In this document: positions 21,915 to 30,938 of the stretch, one piece after another | Numbering within the stretch: position 1 is the stretch's first letter | How the letters are laid out: every line of letters begins with the position of its first letter | Origin: Candida dubliniensis CD36 | Taxonomy: Eukaryota > Ascomycota > Pichiomycetes > Serinales > Debaryomycetaceae | Reading direction: 5' to 3' | DNA: 64,000 bases | Assembly (NCBI RefSeq): GCF_000026945.1 | Contig: NC_012860.1 | Coordinates: forward strand, 2,418,001 to 2,482,000 | Program-made: the position numbers and the translations under genes | The notes under the pieces: generated by a model | The model's input: the letters and a program-made list of their open reading frames with translations, nothing else | What the model was told of the DNA's origin: nothing | Database searches by the model: none

Positions 21915-22691
21915 ATGGCTAAGAATGCACATTCTATGTCAACAGTAACAGATTCAACCACTCATAGTTCTGGGAAATCATCTACCAAACATGGACACAG
22001 AAGCAAAAAGTTGAAAAGTACTAATTCTTCTCGTTACATGGTTCAAGAAACCACTGTGCCAGGTCATGCCAATTCAGAGCAGTCTCGAGATTTAAAAACA
22101 TCCACATCTACTACTACTACCACCAGTAGCAATGATAATAGCAATATAAACAATATTGTTACGCTTAACTCGTCACCATTAAAACAATTATCTCCATCTG
22201 AACATCCAGGAGAAGTATTGCCCACGGAACCTGATGCAAGTCAATCTGAATCACAGATTACAAAACACCCAATAGATATTATTCCAATCCAATCTTCTCA
22301 TGCAACTAATGAAAGTAGTATTCTTGAAGATCAACTGTTACTAGATCGGTCATATTGGAGTAAACAAGTGTTTGAATTCAATGTCGATCCACTATCTTGT
22401 CCAATTGGTAGTAATCCTGTTTATATCAATTCACAAACCACCACCATGGAAATCCCTACAGAGCTATCATTTTCAATTTGGAGTGATGCTTTAATCGAAT
22501 CGATTCAACAAGAAATGATGTTGTATCGATTGTTAATCACAAAGCGATACAAATTATTCCAACAATTTGAATTTTTAAACACAATAGTTAATAATCATGC
22601 TCATGATTTAATGATACAAGAGAACCAATTAATAGAGAAACTCAATCTAATTAGAGCTAAATTGGCAGAAATAATTGAACGTGGTATTTAA
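21915..22691 (+). CDS. Unrecognised Ser/Thr-rich protein with helical C-terminus
   Basis: 258 residues; I do not recognise the family. Residues ~1-145 are Ser/Thr/Asn-rich and probably disordered, with a basic patch KHGHRSKKLK near 25-35. From ~146 (RSYWSKQVFEFNVDPLSC) it becomes ordered, and residues ~185-258 look like two long amphipathic helices (IWSDALIESIQQEMMLYRLL..., IQENQLIEKLNLIRAKL) able to form a coiled coil. Codon use and composition resemble neighbouring genes, so it is probably a true fungal-specific gene. A nuclear or complex-subunit role would fit the layout but is speculation. Convergent with ADA2, with only 62 bp between stops. Confidence 0.7.
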   Translation: MAKNAHSMSTVTDSTTHSSGKSSTKHGHRSKKLKSTNSSRYMVQETTVPGHANSEQSRDLKTSTSTTTTTSSNDNSNINNIVTLNSSPLKQLSPSEHPGEVLPTEPDASQSESQITKHPIDIIPIQSSHATNESSILEDQLLLDRSYWSKQVFEFNVDPLSCPIGSNPVYINSQTTTMEIPTELSFSIWSDALIESIQQEMMLYRLLITKRYKLFQQFEFLNTIVNNHAHDLMIQENQLIEKLNLIRAKLAEIIERGI

Positions 22692-22714
22692 ACCCAATTA
22701 CCATATAAATCTAT

Positions 22715-22716
<2 letters not shown>

Positions 22717-22748
<32 letters not shown>
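22717..22748 (+). repeat. A32 homopolymer between convergent stops
   Basis: Thirty-two consecutive A residues fill half of the 62-bp gap between the 21915 gene stop and the ADA2 stop; it reads as U32 starting 5 bases after the ADA2 stop codon. Confidence 0.95.
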
Positions 22749-22750
<2 letters not shown>

Positions 22751-22753
22751 ATG

Positions 22754-24091
22754 TTATCCTTGAGAACACCATCCCATATGCACAAAAAATTCATAAATTT
22801 TTGAGGCTTTATTGACATCAATTTTTAATGCTTGTCTAGCATCTTTCTTTTTCAATATACCATTGTTTTTAACGGCTTCTCTCATCAATTGGTTTTTAAT
22901 AGCCAAATAAGGTTTAGGTAATATTCTTAATGTAGCACATAATTGTTTTTCCTCAGCTGATAATAATTCAAAATCAGCGGCATGACTAATATCCAAAGGA
23001 GCTCTAGCAGTAGTTGATTTTGATCTAAATTCAGGTTGTGGTGAAAATTTATTACGATGGCCATTACCATTGAAAGAACTACCATTCATTAATCCTGGTG
23101 TTTGTGAATGTCTACCAGAACCTGTACCATTGCCCATTCTTTGATAATGTGCAGCTCGAATGACTTTATCTTTTTCATATTTTGCCCCGTCCTCTAAAGT
23201 AGTAATTCCATGACGTCTCCACGTCTGTAATTGTTGAATCTTCATACGACATTTCAATTCTGTCAATAAATCACGAGAAAAACTTTCAAAATCTTCTGGT
23301 GTTAGTATTCTAATGAAGGCATTGATTTTTTTCAATAACTCTTTTTCTTCTTTAGATTTCCTTTTATCTACACTAATATTTTTCCTGTAATCCAATAAAT
23401 GATTGAGAATCATTACTCGTTTACGTTCAGCTCTAGTTGTTAATCGAGAATTATAAATATCCAATATGGTTAGTTTCAAATCTATATCATTAGCCAGGTC
23501 TTCTGGATCGAAAACCATATCTTTGATGGGTATTTCCGCCTCGTTTTCTGCTTCATGATCGAATTCTAATCTACCAGGCATATAACCTTGAATTTCATGA
23601 CACAATGGCACCGAGGCAACAGGTTTCCCTCTAGGTGGTGGTAACGGTATGTTTTTACGTTTTTCTAATCGTTCCTTTCTTTCTTCAAGAAATTGTAATG
23701 GTGAAACATCGGTGAAATCTTTATTCATTTCCGGCAAGGGATAATCTTTACTTTCCAAATATATTTTAAAATAATGCTCAGCAACTTCTTCTTTAGATCG
23801 ATTACCAATATGATCAGCTATATCAGCCCAATTACCTAACCCAGAAGTTTCACATCCTTGGATTAATAATAATTCTTCATCTGCTCCCCAATCACGATCA
23901 AATATTGGATATGTGTTTTGTTCAATAATTTGATAATCATGCCATGGTTTATGATCTCCAGTAGTTAATCCTGCAGCAAAACAAGGTACACATAAATCAT
24001 AATCTGTACAAATTGCACATTGAATACGTATTCTATTAGTACAATCTGAACTGCAAACGTCACAGTGAAACAATTTTGTTCTTGAATCCAT
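22754..24091 (-). CDS. ADA2: SAGA/ADA coactivator subunit Ada2
   Basis: 445 residues with the canonical Ada2 order. A ZZ zinc finger (~8-55; CDVCSSDC, CAICTDYDLC, CFAAG) is followed by a SANT/Myb domain (~62-112; WGADEELLLIQGCETSGLGNWADIADHIG), the conserved central ADA region (MVFDPEDLANDIDLKLTILDIYNSRL), and a C-terminal SWIRM domain (~365-445; LSAEEKQLCATLRILPKPYLAIKNQLMREA). Ada2 binds and stimulates the Gcn5 acetyltransferase in SAGA and ADA. In C. albicans it is linked to drug resistance and stress responses. The stop is almost immediately followed by a U-rich encoded tract. Confidence 0.97.
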   Translation of the reverse strand: MDSRTKLFHCDVCSSDCTNRIRIQCAICTDYDLCVPCFAAGLTTGDHKPWHDYQIIEQNTYPIFDRDWGADEELLLIQGCETSGLGNWADIADHIGNRSKEEVAEHYFKIYLESKDYPLPEMNKDFTDVSPLQFLEERKERLEKRKNIPLPPPRGKPVASVPLCHEIQGYMPGRLEFDHEAENEAEIPIKDMVFDPEDLANDIDLKLTILDIYNSRLTTRAERKRVMILNHLLDYRKNISVDKRKSKEEKELLKKINAFIRILTPEDFESFSRDLLTELKCRMKIQQLQTWRRHGITTLEDGAKYEKDKVIRAAHYQRMGNGTGSGRHSQTPGLMNGSSFNGNGHRNKFSPQPEFRSKSTTARAPLDISHAADFELLSAEEKQLCATLRILPKPYLAIKNQLMREAVKNNGILKKKDARQALKIDVNKASKIYEFFVHMGWCSQG

Positions 24092-24865
24092 GATGATAAT
24101 TTGTTTTCTTTATCAATCTGAAATATATACTTATTCACTTATTTGTGTATCTTATGTTTTTTTGCAGTAATTCCGAGTATTGGAGGATTGTTGTGGGGGA
24201 TACAGTTCAATGTGTGTAGAATGACGAAAAAAAATAAAAACAAATGGAAATACAAATTAAAAATAATACAGCAGAAAAGAAAATGGAGGGGAAGGAATGA
24301 TAATCAATTTTGGATTTTGAATCAATCAAGATCTAGTAATCAATCAATCAAAATGAAGTGAAAATGCTCTATAATGTACAGCAAAATATGAATTATATAT
24401 GATAAAATATTAGGAAATTGTCCAAAAAAGTGATGATATTATGATAATTATGTTGACCAATAATGGTTTGTTTGCCCCCAAGCAATCACTTTTTTTTCTT
24501 TCGATCCCATAGTTTTTCTGGGAGAAACAAAAATTTATGATAAACGAGAAAAAAAAAATACATTTACATCACGTGATTGTCATTATTAGGTTTATAGCCC
24601 TAAACTTAATACTTTGCACCTGACTTTTTTCTATGCAGTATTGCTTTTTTTTTTTTTTTTGAGAAGCTGTTGTCATCTTTTTTCGGTTCATATTTTCTAA
24701 CTTTATTAGACACACACACTATTAATAATTTTCGTGCATGTGTACACGTCCCTCTCTTGTTGTACCAGGTCGCAGTATACACAGAAAAAATCAATATTAA
24801 GAATTTTGAAAATTCTTTCTATTTGATATTGAATATTAGTATAATATAGCAAATAATCAACAAAG
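24092..24865. other. ADA2-RPS17 divergent promoter region
   Basis: No gene seen. It contains the CACGTG and Tbf1-type motifs described separately (24568-24603), A/T tracts and short AT-driven frames on both strands. Confidence 0.6.
24568..24603 (+). promoter_or_regulatory. Cbf1 E-box plus Tbf1 palindrome, RPS17 promoter
   Basis: ATCACGTGAT (24568-24577) is followed 8 bp later by TTAGGTTTATAGCCCTAA (24586-24603), a near match to the TTAGGGCTATAGCCCTAA Tbf1 site. The Tbf1/Cbf1 pair is the established ribosomal-protein promoter arrangement in C. albicans. It lies ~265 bp upstream of the RPS17 ATG. Confidence 0.8.
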
Positions 24866-25627
24866 ATGGTATGTTTGAAATCCACCATTACATGCGCTCC
24901 CCCTATTCTAGGACTTATATAACTATTGAAATCAAAATCAAGACAATTTAACGATTATGGGCAAGAGTATCAACGAATTCATCAAGAGATATAAATATGG
25001 AAAAAAAAATTTAAACTTCCATGTATTCATTTAGTTCCAGGATAACTATTTCATCAATTTAATAGTACTGTTTTCTTTAATTGTCAACTTTACTAGGGAA
25101 GTACATTTTTATATCAATCATGGAACATTTGGAGAGGCACTAGAAATAGGGGAAAGTATGAGAAGATCATCCAGGAAATTTTTTTGTAATACTAACAAAT
25201 TAATAATTAATTGTAGGGTCGTGTTAGAACTAAGACTGTTAAAAGAGCTTCCAAGGTTTTGATCGAAAGATTTTACCCAAAATTGACTTTGGATTTCGAA
25301 ACTAACAAAAGATTGACTTCTGAAATTGCTGTCATTCAATCTAAAAGATTAAGAAACAAGATTGCTGGTTACACCACCCATTTGATGAAAAGAATTCAAA
25401 AAGGTCCAGTTAGAGGTATTTCTTTCAAATTACAAGAAGAAGAAAGAGAAAGAAAGGATCAATACGTTCCAGAAGTTTCTGCTTTGGACTTGTCTCACAC
25501 TAATGGTCAATTAGAAATTGATGCTGATACTGCTGATTTGGTCAAATCTTTGGGTTTCAAGATTCCAGTTCAAACTGTTTCAATCTCTGCTCAAAGAGGT
25601 CCAAGAAGATTTGCTAAAAGAAACTAA
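24866..25627 (+). CDS. RPS17: 40S ribosomal protein eS17, split gene
   Basis: Exon 1 is only the ATG (24866-24868). The intron is 24869-25216 (348 bp; donor GTATGT, branch TACTAAC at 25190-25196, acceptor TTGTAG). Exon 2 is 25217-25627, starting GGTCGTGTTAGAACT. The product is 137 residues, [20 protein letters not shown]..., full-length eS17 with the conserved [25 protein letters not shown] and [11 protein letters not shown] blocks. It is a component of the small subunit beak/head region. An ORF scan starts it wrongly at a later codon. The intron shows no clear snoRNA boxes. Confidence 0.96.
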
Positions 25628-26093
25628 ATTGGATTGTTTGAGTCTTCATTACGATCATCTATATAAATCAAATTCTTTCTGGGGTAATTTAATGTAATTC
25701 TAGTTATTTAATTGTTTCTTTTTCTTTATTATTCCTGTTGGTATTATGTTATATATAGTATTAAATACGAGAGAAGAAAGAAAGAAAAATAATACAAAAA
25801 AATCAAATTCATGTCATATATATACATGCTTAAAAGTGTAAACATATTGTAAATTGGACTTGAACTTGATATGATTAAATTATCGAGTAAACAAGTGGCT
25901 AACCTTTGGATATGTGATTTCTGAAGGAGGAAAAGAGTAAGTAGGTTCAAATAACATAGTGGCATTTTTCTTAACATATCTCATCTCACAAATTCAAAAA
26001 AAAAAAAAAATTATATGAGAGTGAAAATTGAGCTTGTTTCTAATAACCCCATCTTCATACACCTTCAACTACCTTTCTCCTTAAAACTCACTC
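25628..26093. other. RPS17-UTP6 intergenic region
   Basis: 466 bp between tandem genes. No gene is seen. The minus-strand 77-codon frame at 25744-25977 is AT-driven and rejected. A PAC-like CTCATC and an A-tract lie near UTP6. Confidence 0.6.
25980..25985 (-). promoter_or_regulatory. PAC-like GATGAG upstream of UTP6
   Basis: Reverse-strand GATGAG inside GTGAGATGAGAT, ~110 bp upstream of the UTP6 ATG and followed by an A14 tract. PAC (GCGATGAG core) marks ribosome-biogenesis promoters in yeasts. Only six bases are certain. Confidence 0.4.
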
Positions 26094-27389
26094 ATGGCTG
26101 AAAAGATTAGATATTACTTGGAACAATCGGTTCCAGAATTGGAGGATCTTAAGATTAAAGGACTTTTCGATAAAAATGAAATCATCATGATTATGAGAAG
26201 ACGAACAGATTTTGAACATCGAATTACTGGACGTGGTTGTAAACCAAAAGATTTTTTAAGATACGCTGAATTTGAAACGAACCTTGAAAAGTTGCGTAAA
26301 AAGAGATATAATAGATTAAGTAAAGTTGGAATGATTGAAACTAAACCCAGCATAAGTGATTGGGCAGGAACTCGTCGTATTATGTTTATTTTTGATCGAG
26401 CAACCAGAAGGTATCCTGGAGAAACTGAGTTATGGTCTCAATATTTGAGATTTGCAAAATCAAATGGCGCCATTAAAGTTATATATAAAGTATACTCTCG
26501 ATTGTTACAATTACAGCCAAGAAACATTAATGCTTGGTTGTCTGCTGCAAAGTATGAGTTTGAAACCAATGGTAACGCCAAAGGTGCTAGAGTTTTATTC
26601 CAAAGAGGATTGAGATTGAATTCGGAATCACTTGAGTTATGGTTAAATTATGCTCAATTTGAACTAACTTATATATCGAAATTGTTAGCCAGAAGAAAAG
26701 TTTTGGGTTTAATCACTGAAAAGCAACAACGTGAAGCCATGGAAACCGAAGAAGCCAAATTAATACAAGATATCAAGAAATCAGATGATAATGGCGATGA
26801 ATTTGCTGGTGATAAAATTGAATTGCCTAGCACTGAGGAAATAAAGGATCAGTTGAATCAGTTACCGGAAGCGGATATGAATATGTTAGGGAATCCAGAG
26901 ACTAACCCAGCTTTGAAAGGTGACGTGGTGTTAACTATATTTGATTTATGTATTCCAGCTTTGCTTGAGTCTATACCAAAATACTCAACAGCAATTAAGC
27001 CTGATGATAAAGTATTTGAAATCGTTGACAAATTTTTAGCATTAATTGAAAAATTTCCTGATTTGAATAGAGATTACTTGTACTTGCATGTGTTGAGCTA
27101 CGTTCAAAGAGAATATGCCACTGATTTGAGAACGCTACTTATTGATATAACATTGCCAATCAGAGCTGTCACTGTCGACAGCAATAAGTTGGCCGAGACT
27201 TTGCAATTAGCTGTGAACAAATTTATTGCCTACAAACGCAAGTTACAAGACGGTGCAGAAAGGGACATGTTGACTAATATGTTTATAAACAAATTAAATA
27301 ATCAGTTCTTTAATGATAAAGAGCACCCTTCTCAGAAAATCGATGCTTTGCTCAAAGCAATCATCAAAAAATGCCGTACTATCAATTAA
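26094..27389 (+). CDS. UTP6: U3 snoRNP / SSU processome protein Utp6
   Basis: 431 residues, close to the 440 of S. cerevisiae Utp6. It opens with the diagnostic IRYYLEQSVPELEDL ... FDKNEIIMIMRRRTDFEHRI block, then HAT-type helical repeats from ~90 to 200 (LWSQYLRFAKSNGA, NAWLSAAKYEFETNGNAKGAR, LWLNYAQFELTYISKLLARRKVLGL), and the conserved LNQLPEADMNMLGNPETNPALKGD segment (~260). Utp6 is part of the UtpB subcomplex needed for pre-18S rRNA cleavage. The stop codon shares the tetranucleotide TTAA with the convergent neighbour. The PAC-like element upstream fits the ribosome-biogenesis regulon. Confidence 0.95.
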   Translation: MAEKIRYYLEQSVPELEDLKIKGLFDKNEIIMIMRRRTDFEHRITGRGCKPKDFLRYAEFETNLEKLRKKRYNRLSKVGMIETKPSISDWAGTRRIMFIFDRATRRYPGETELWSQYLRFAKSNGAIKVIYKVYSRLLQLQPRNINAWLSAAKYEFETNGNAKGARVLFQRGLRLNSESLELWLNYAQFELTYISKLLARRKVLGLITEKQQREAMETEEAKLIQDIKKSDDNGDEFAGDKIELPSTEEIKDQLNQLPEADMNMLGNPETNPALKGDVVLTIFDLCIPALLESIPKYSTAIKPDDKVFEIVDKFLALIEKFPDLNRDYLYLHVLSYVQREYATDLRTLLIDITLPIRAVTVDSNKLAETLQLAVNKFIAYKRKLQDGAERDMLTNMFINKLNNQFFNDKEHPSQKIDALLKAIIKKCRTIN

Positions 27390-28222
27390 TCTTGTTTTGA
27401 TTCGTCATCCACTGGCATATATTTGTGTTTTGTGATTTTGAGACTGATCCATTTATAAGAAAATGCTATCACTGCCATCCCTGATATAAAACTTGTTAAT
27501 AGTAAGTAGAAATAAAACAATGAGTAACTAATTGGCACAAACGATGTCGGAAATCTGTAAAACCCATCTTGATATGGTAATTTTTGTCCTCTATTCGAAT
27601 CCACTGGGGTTAATTGATCTAACCATCTGACAGCAAAAGTCATGGTCACTTGGTCTCCAATAACTGCTCTGGTAGTGTTTGTTCCCGCACCATATGCTAT
27701 GGCACTTACAAATGTAAATTGTTTTGGATCATTGTTAGCTGGTTTGGTAATGAGTACATTCATTGAATGATCAATATCAATGTGAGACTCAGACAATGAT
27801 CCTCTAATATTGAAAGTTAATGGAATCGATGCACCTCCTTTTTCAATCAGTAAAACATCAGATGACAATGGTAGTCTGCAGCTGAATGGAGCATCTTCGT
27901 GTAAGTATAATTGAAACAAATGATACAATTCGTCAGTAAATTGAATGGTACAATTTATATCTTCATTTATTCCGTATTTGAATGCTAATGGTTTCCCTGT
28001 TTCTTTACATGTTGGAAATGGTCCGTATATGATATTTTCTTTTTCATCAAATTTATGTTCACCGTTATCAATGTTTCTTTGGATGCATCCAAATGTTACT
28101 TCTTGGCCCTTGGTGTATGGAACAATCTCACTAGGAATCTCCTGTTTTGAATCAACTGGATACCAACCAGTCGCATGGGTAAGTGATAATGATGAAAGAA
28201 ATATTACTGTTGATAATCTCAT
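27386..28222 (-). CDS. Unrecognised type I membrane glycoprotein
   Basis: 278 residues from the ATG at 28222 (MRLSTVIFLSSLSLTHATGWYPVD); the six-codon upstream extension starts at GTG. There is a clear signal peptide (~1-20), a lumenal domain with at least four cysteines and two sequons (NCT, NTT), one membrane helix near the C-terminus (~237-262; SLFYFYLLLTSFISGMAVIAF), and a short basic/acidic cytosolic tail. This looks like a secretory-pathway membrane protein, perhaps ER-resident, but I cannot name the family. The 3' end overlaps UTP6 by four bases. Confidence 0.75.
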   Translation of the reverse strand: MRLSTVIFLSSLSLTHATGWYPVDSKQEIPSEIVPYTKGQEVTFGCIQRNIDNGEHKFDEKENIIYGPFPTCKETGKPLAFKYGINEDINCTIQFTDELYHLFQLYLHEDAPFSCRLPLSSDVLLIEKGGASIPLTFNIRGSLSESHIDIDHSMNVLITKPANNDPKQFTFVSAIAYGAGTNTTRAVIGDQVTMTFAVRWLDQLTPVDSNRGQKLPYQDGFYRFPTSFVPISYSLFYFYLLLTSFISGMAVIAFSYKWISLKITKHKYMPVDDESKQD

Positions 28223-28590
28223 ATTGAATGTTAAAGACACTAATTTGAAAGATTATATATATATATATAATACTAGAAATGGAACAAGCAATACAAAAAG
28301 AAGAAATTAAACTGCCTGTATTCTTCTAGCTGGGATGTTTTTTTTTCCCATTTCTTTGTTGTCATTTTTCTGTTTTCTTTTTTTTTCAGTTTGATTAAAT
28401 TCTAGTCTGACTTAAGCTCCAAGCATGACACGTAATCTACAAAAGTTGATAAATTTCTTAAGTTACATAAACATAATAATAAGGTACTTTTCCAATTCAC
28501 TGCTTTTATACAAAGAAAGACGATTTCTTGTGTAACAAAAAAAAATAGGATTCACATTAAATATGCAAAAAAAATAAGGAAATGCAAAAT
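28223..28590. other. Intergenic region upstream of the 27386 gene
   Basis: 368 bp between the membrane-protein start and the tRNA 3' end. Contains an (AT)n stretch (28255-28268) and T tracts; a T run lies beyond the tRNA 3' end as expected for Pol III termination. No gene seen. Confidence 0.5.
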
Positions 28591-28697
28591 GCTCCAGGAG
28601 GGGTTTGAACCCACGACCGTCGCGTCTCAACGACTGTGCGTTTGGCATAGTGAATAATTCTATAAGCACGAAGCGCTAACCTCTGCGCCACTGGAGC
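28591..28697 (-). tRNA. tRNA-Ile(UAU) with intron
   Basis: 107 nt cloverleaf on the minus strand. The acceptor stem GCTCCAG/CTGGAGC is a perfect 7 bp, D stem GCGC/GCGC, anticodon stem TCGTG/CGCGA, loop CTTATAA with anticodon TAT, and T-loop GGTTCAAACCC (B box). A box TGGCGCAGAGG. A 35-nt intron (28660-28626) follows A37, the canonical tRNA intron position, leaving a 72-nt mature tRNA. It resembles intron-containing tI(UAU) of S. cerevisiae. The T stem has one apparent U-U opposition (positions 50/64). The anticodon reads the rare isoleucine codon AUA. Confidence 0.93.
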
Positions 28698-29200
28698 TTT
28701 GCGAAAGAAAAAGTTAATCTAGTTTACTAAGTCAAAACAATTAACTAGTAAATCTATTAAATGTAAATGGTTGTTTTTCTTTATTTGGTTGTAAAGAGAA
28801 ATATATTTCAACTCTGAAATATCTATTGACTTATATTCTATGAAAAGACTTGTATTTGTGGTCAAGTATCTCCATTTTGAACACTTCTTCACAACATATC
28901 AAAAAAAAAAACATGGATCGTGTGAGTTATGAAGTGTGTGTGTTTTCTTCTGTTAAACACCAATGCAACTCTCTTGCTAATACGGTGACTCAAGTAAATA
29001 CTTTTGTTTTAGTAGTATTGAAAGTTATACCATATCAAGAAGTTGTTTTCATTATCTAATCTATAACTCAAACTGAAGTTTATTTCAATCAAAATTTGTT
29101 GCGAAAATCAAGCCAAAAAAATTATCTCAAACAATTCCCAAAAATAATTTATTTAATTACAGTATTGTTACAAATAGACTATTAACACATAATACACATT
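28698..29200. other. Intergenic region between tRNA-Ile and ESC2
   Basis: 503 bp. No gene supported; the 69-codon frame 28850-29059 shows no family resemblance. Confidence 0.5.
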
Positions 29201-30703
29201 TCAAAGGACAATTTGTATTTCGTAATCTTCTTCCAACTCTGTGTCCCCCACCGTATCATTCAAATCCATTTCTTCGTCATCAAATATAAGCTTAGCTTTA
29301 GACAAATCCACAGTGTCTTCACTCAACCGCTTATGCCTTAAATAATATGAAAGTAACTTCCTTAACTGTGTTTCAGGAGAAACTTTAACTTCAACACGCT
29401 TGTTATCTTTACCTTTAAGCCCAATAACAAATAAATTAGAACCAACAGGCTCCTCCGATGAAGCGGGTTTCGATGTAGGTTGTTCCTCTTGAGCAACAAT
29501 CTCCTCTTCCTCTTCCTCTTCATCGTCATCAGATTCGTTGCTATTAAACTCATTTTCAGAAATTTCGATTGGATCAATTGCAGCTTCAATAGGTTGATTA
29601 GCTTGAAGCTCGGGATATATATGCATAAACGTACTATCATACTCTTTTGGGATCAAGAAAAATTTAATAATAGTAGGTTTCATGTTTTCAATTTTTTCAA
29701 ATAATGGATTAAATTCTGCTGGCGGTGGTACACGTAAAGTTTTCGGCGTGAAAAAAGGATGGACCAATTTCCTACCTTCAACCCATACCAAACTGGCGGC
29801 TTCTGGCCTATATCTCAATAATTGAGGCGGTGTCAATACCAGTGCCAAAGCTGATCTGAAATAATCAACTGCTGCCTTTAGTATCTTTTCGAATGTTTTC
29901 AATCCTTTGGTTCCAAAGTCTACCTCCAAAATTTGGTTTTGAACCGCAGGTAGCTTGGATGTTACTCGTACAATATATTTTCTTTTCTTTTCACTTTCAT
30001 CATCAAATGTATAAATCTCTGGGGAAGACTCAGTTTGTGACTTTGGCATTTGAGATTTCAATTTCAACAATTCTTCTAATTCATGATCACTTTCTTCTTC
30101 CGAGTCCTCTATGTCTGGAATGTTGCTACTCATATGTTCCTTATTTAGTCTATTCATTACCTCATTCCTTATCTTGTTTTTATCTACCAATGGTGGGGTG
30201 ATGGATACTGAACGCAGCTGAGACTTCTCTGGTTGAACTGTCTTTCCTTTCTTTCTCGGTATATCTGATTGAGAAGAAGCTAATTCATTAAAAAACCCCT
30301 TCTCCGTCAACACCGTTGTCAGTTGTGGCGTCAGATCTTCTATCACCTCGTAATTTTGAATTTGTTGATCTTGCACACCTTGTTCTTTTTCTTTTTCTTT
30401 TTGTTTATGTTTATGCTTGTGTTTGTGTTTCTTCTTTCTCTTCTCAAATGATCCTGCTAATGAGAAGAAATCATCATCCAAAAGTGACCTTTTCTTCCTC
30501 TTTTTCTTTGGAGAATCATCGTTGCTGAAACTTTCTGAATGTGCATTTCTATGGTCATAACAGTCGTTTAACTCTTCCGATAATTTTGGTGTTAATTCAC
30601 TATTCTCTGAGGGGACTTCATTTAGTGTTGATTCATCAATTGTACTATTATACGCCAGTGGCTGATCTCCCCCACCCTTAGCTATAAATGAGTTAGAATT
30701 CAT
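29201..30703 (-). CDS. ESC2: Esc2/Rad60-type protein with SUMO-like domains
   Basis: 500 residues. The N-terminal half is acidic/basic and disordered, with nuclear-type basic clusters (KKKRKKR ~67, and a KHKHKHK run ~95). The centre has a first SUMO-like fold (~240-350: IVRVTSKLPAVQNQILEVDFG). An acidic stretch (DDEEEEEEE ~395) precedes the C-terminal SUMO-like domain (~425-500: LFVIGLKGKDNKRVEVKVSPETQL...IQIVL). This RENi architecture (Rad60-Esc2-NIP45) acts in homologous-recombination intermediate processing and genome stability with Smc5/6 and Ubc9. Assignment rests on domain order and size (S. cerevisiae Esc2 456 aa). Divergent from the TFC6-like gene. Confidence 0.75.
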   Translation of the reverse strand: MNSNSFIAKGGGDQPLAYNSTIDESTLNEVPSENSELTPKLSEELNDCYDHRNAHSESFSNDDSPKKKRKKRSLLDDDFFSLAGSFEKRKKKHKHKHKHKQKEKEKEQGVQDQQIQNYEVIEDLTPQLTTVLTEKGFFNELASSQSDIPRKKGKTVQPEKSQLRSVSITPPLVDKNKIRNEVMNRLNKEHMSSNIPDIEDSEEESDHELEELLKLKSQMPKSQTESSPEIYTFDDESEKKRKYIVRVTSKLPAVQNQILEVDFGTKGLKTFEKILKAAVDYFRSALALVLTPPQLLRYRPEAASLVWVEGRKLVHPFFTPKTLRVPPPAEFNPLFEKIENMKPTIIKFFLIPKEYDSTFMHIYPELQANQPIEAAIDPIEISENEFNSNESDDDEEEEEEEIVAQEEQPTSKPASSEEPVGSNLFVIGLKGKDNKRVEVKVSPETQLRKLLSYYLRHKRLSEDTVDLSKAKLIFDDEEMDLNDTVGDTELEEDYEIQIVL

Positions 30704-30938
30704 CGAATAACAACAATGGCCAATCCATAAAATTATATCTACTTTAAGGTTTTCAAAAGTTGGCTTACAAGGTAACTAGCCAAAAAATCAGGTTTTAATA
30801 AATATTTCGAATATTTTTATTTTTTTTATTTTAACTTTTTTTTTTGAAGAGTATCATCATCATCATCAAAACAAACCTTCGCGGAAATATAAACAAACAC
30901 TGTAATTTCGAAGTGATTGAGATTCACAACATTGAAAT

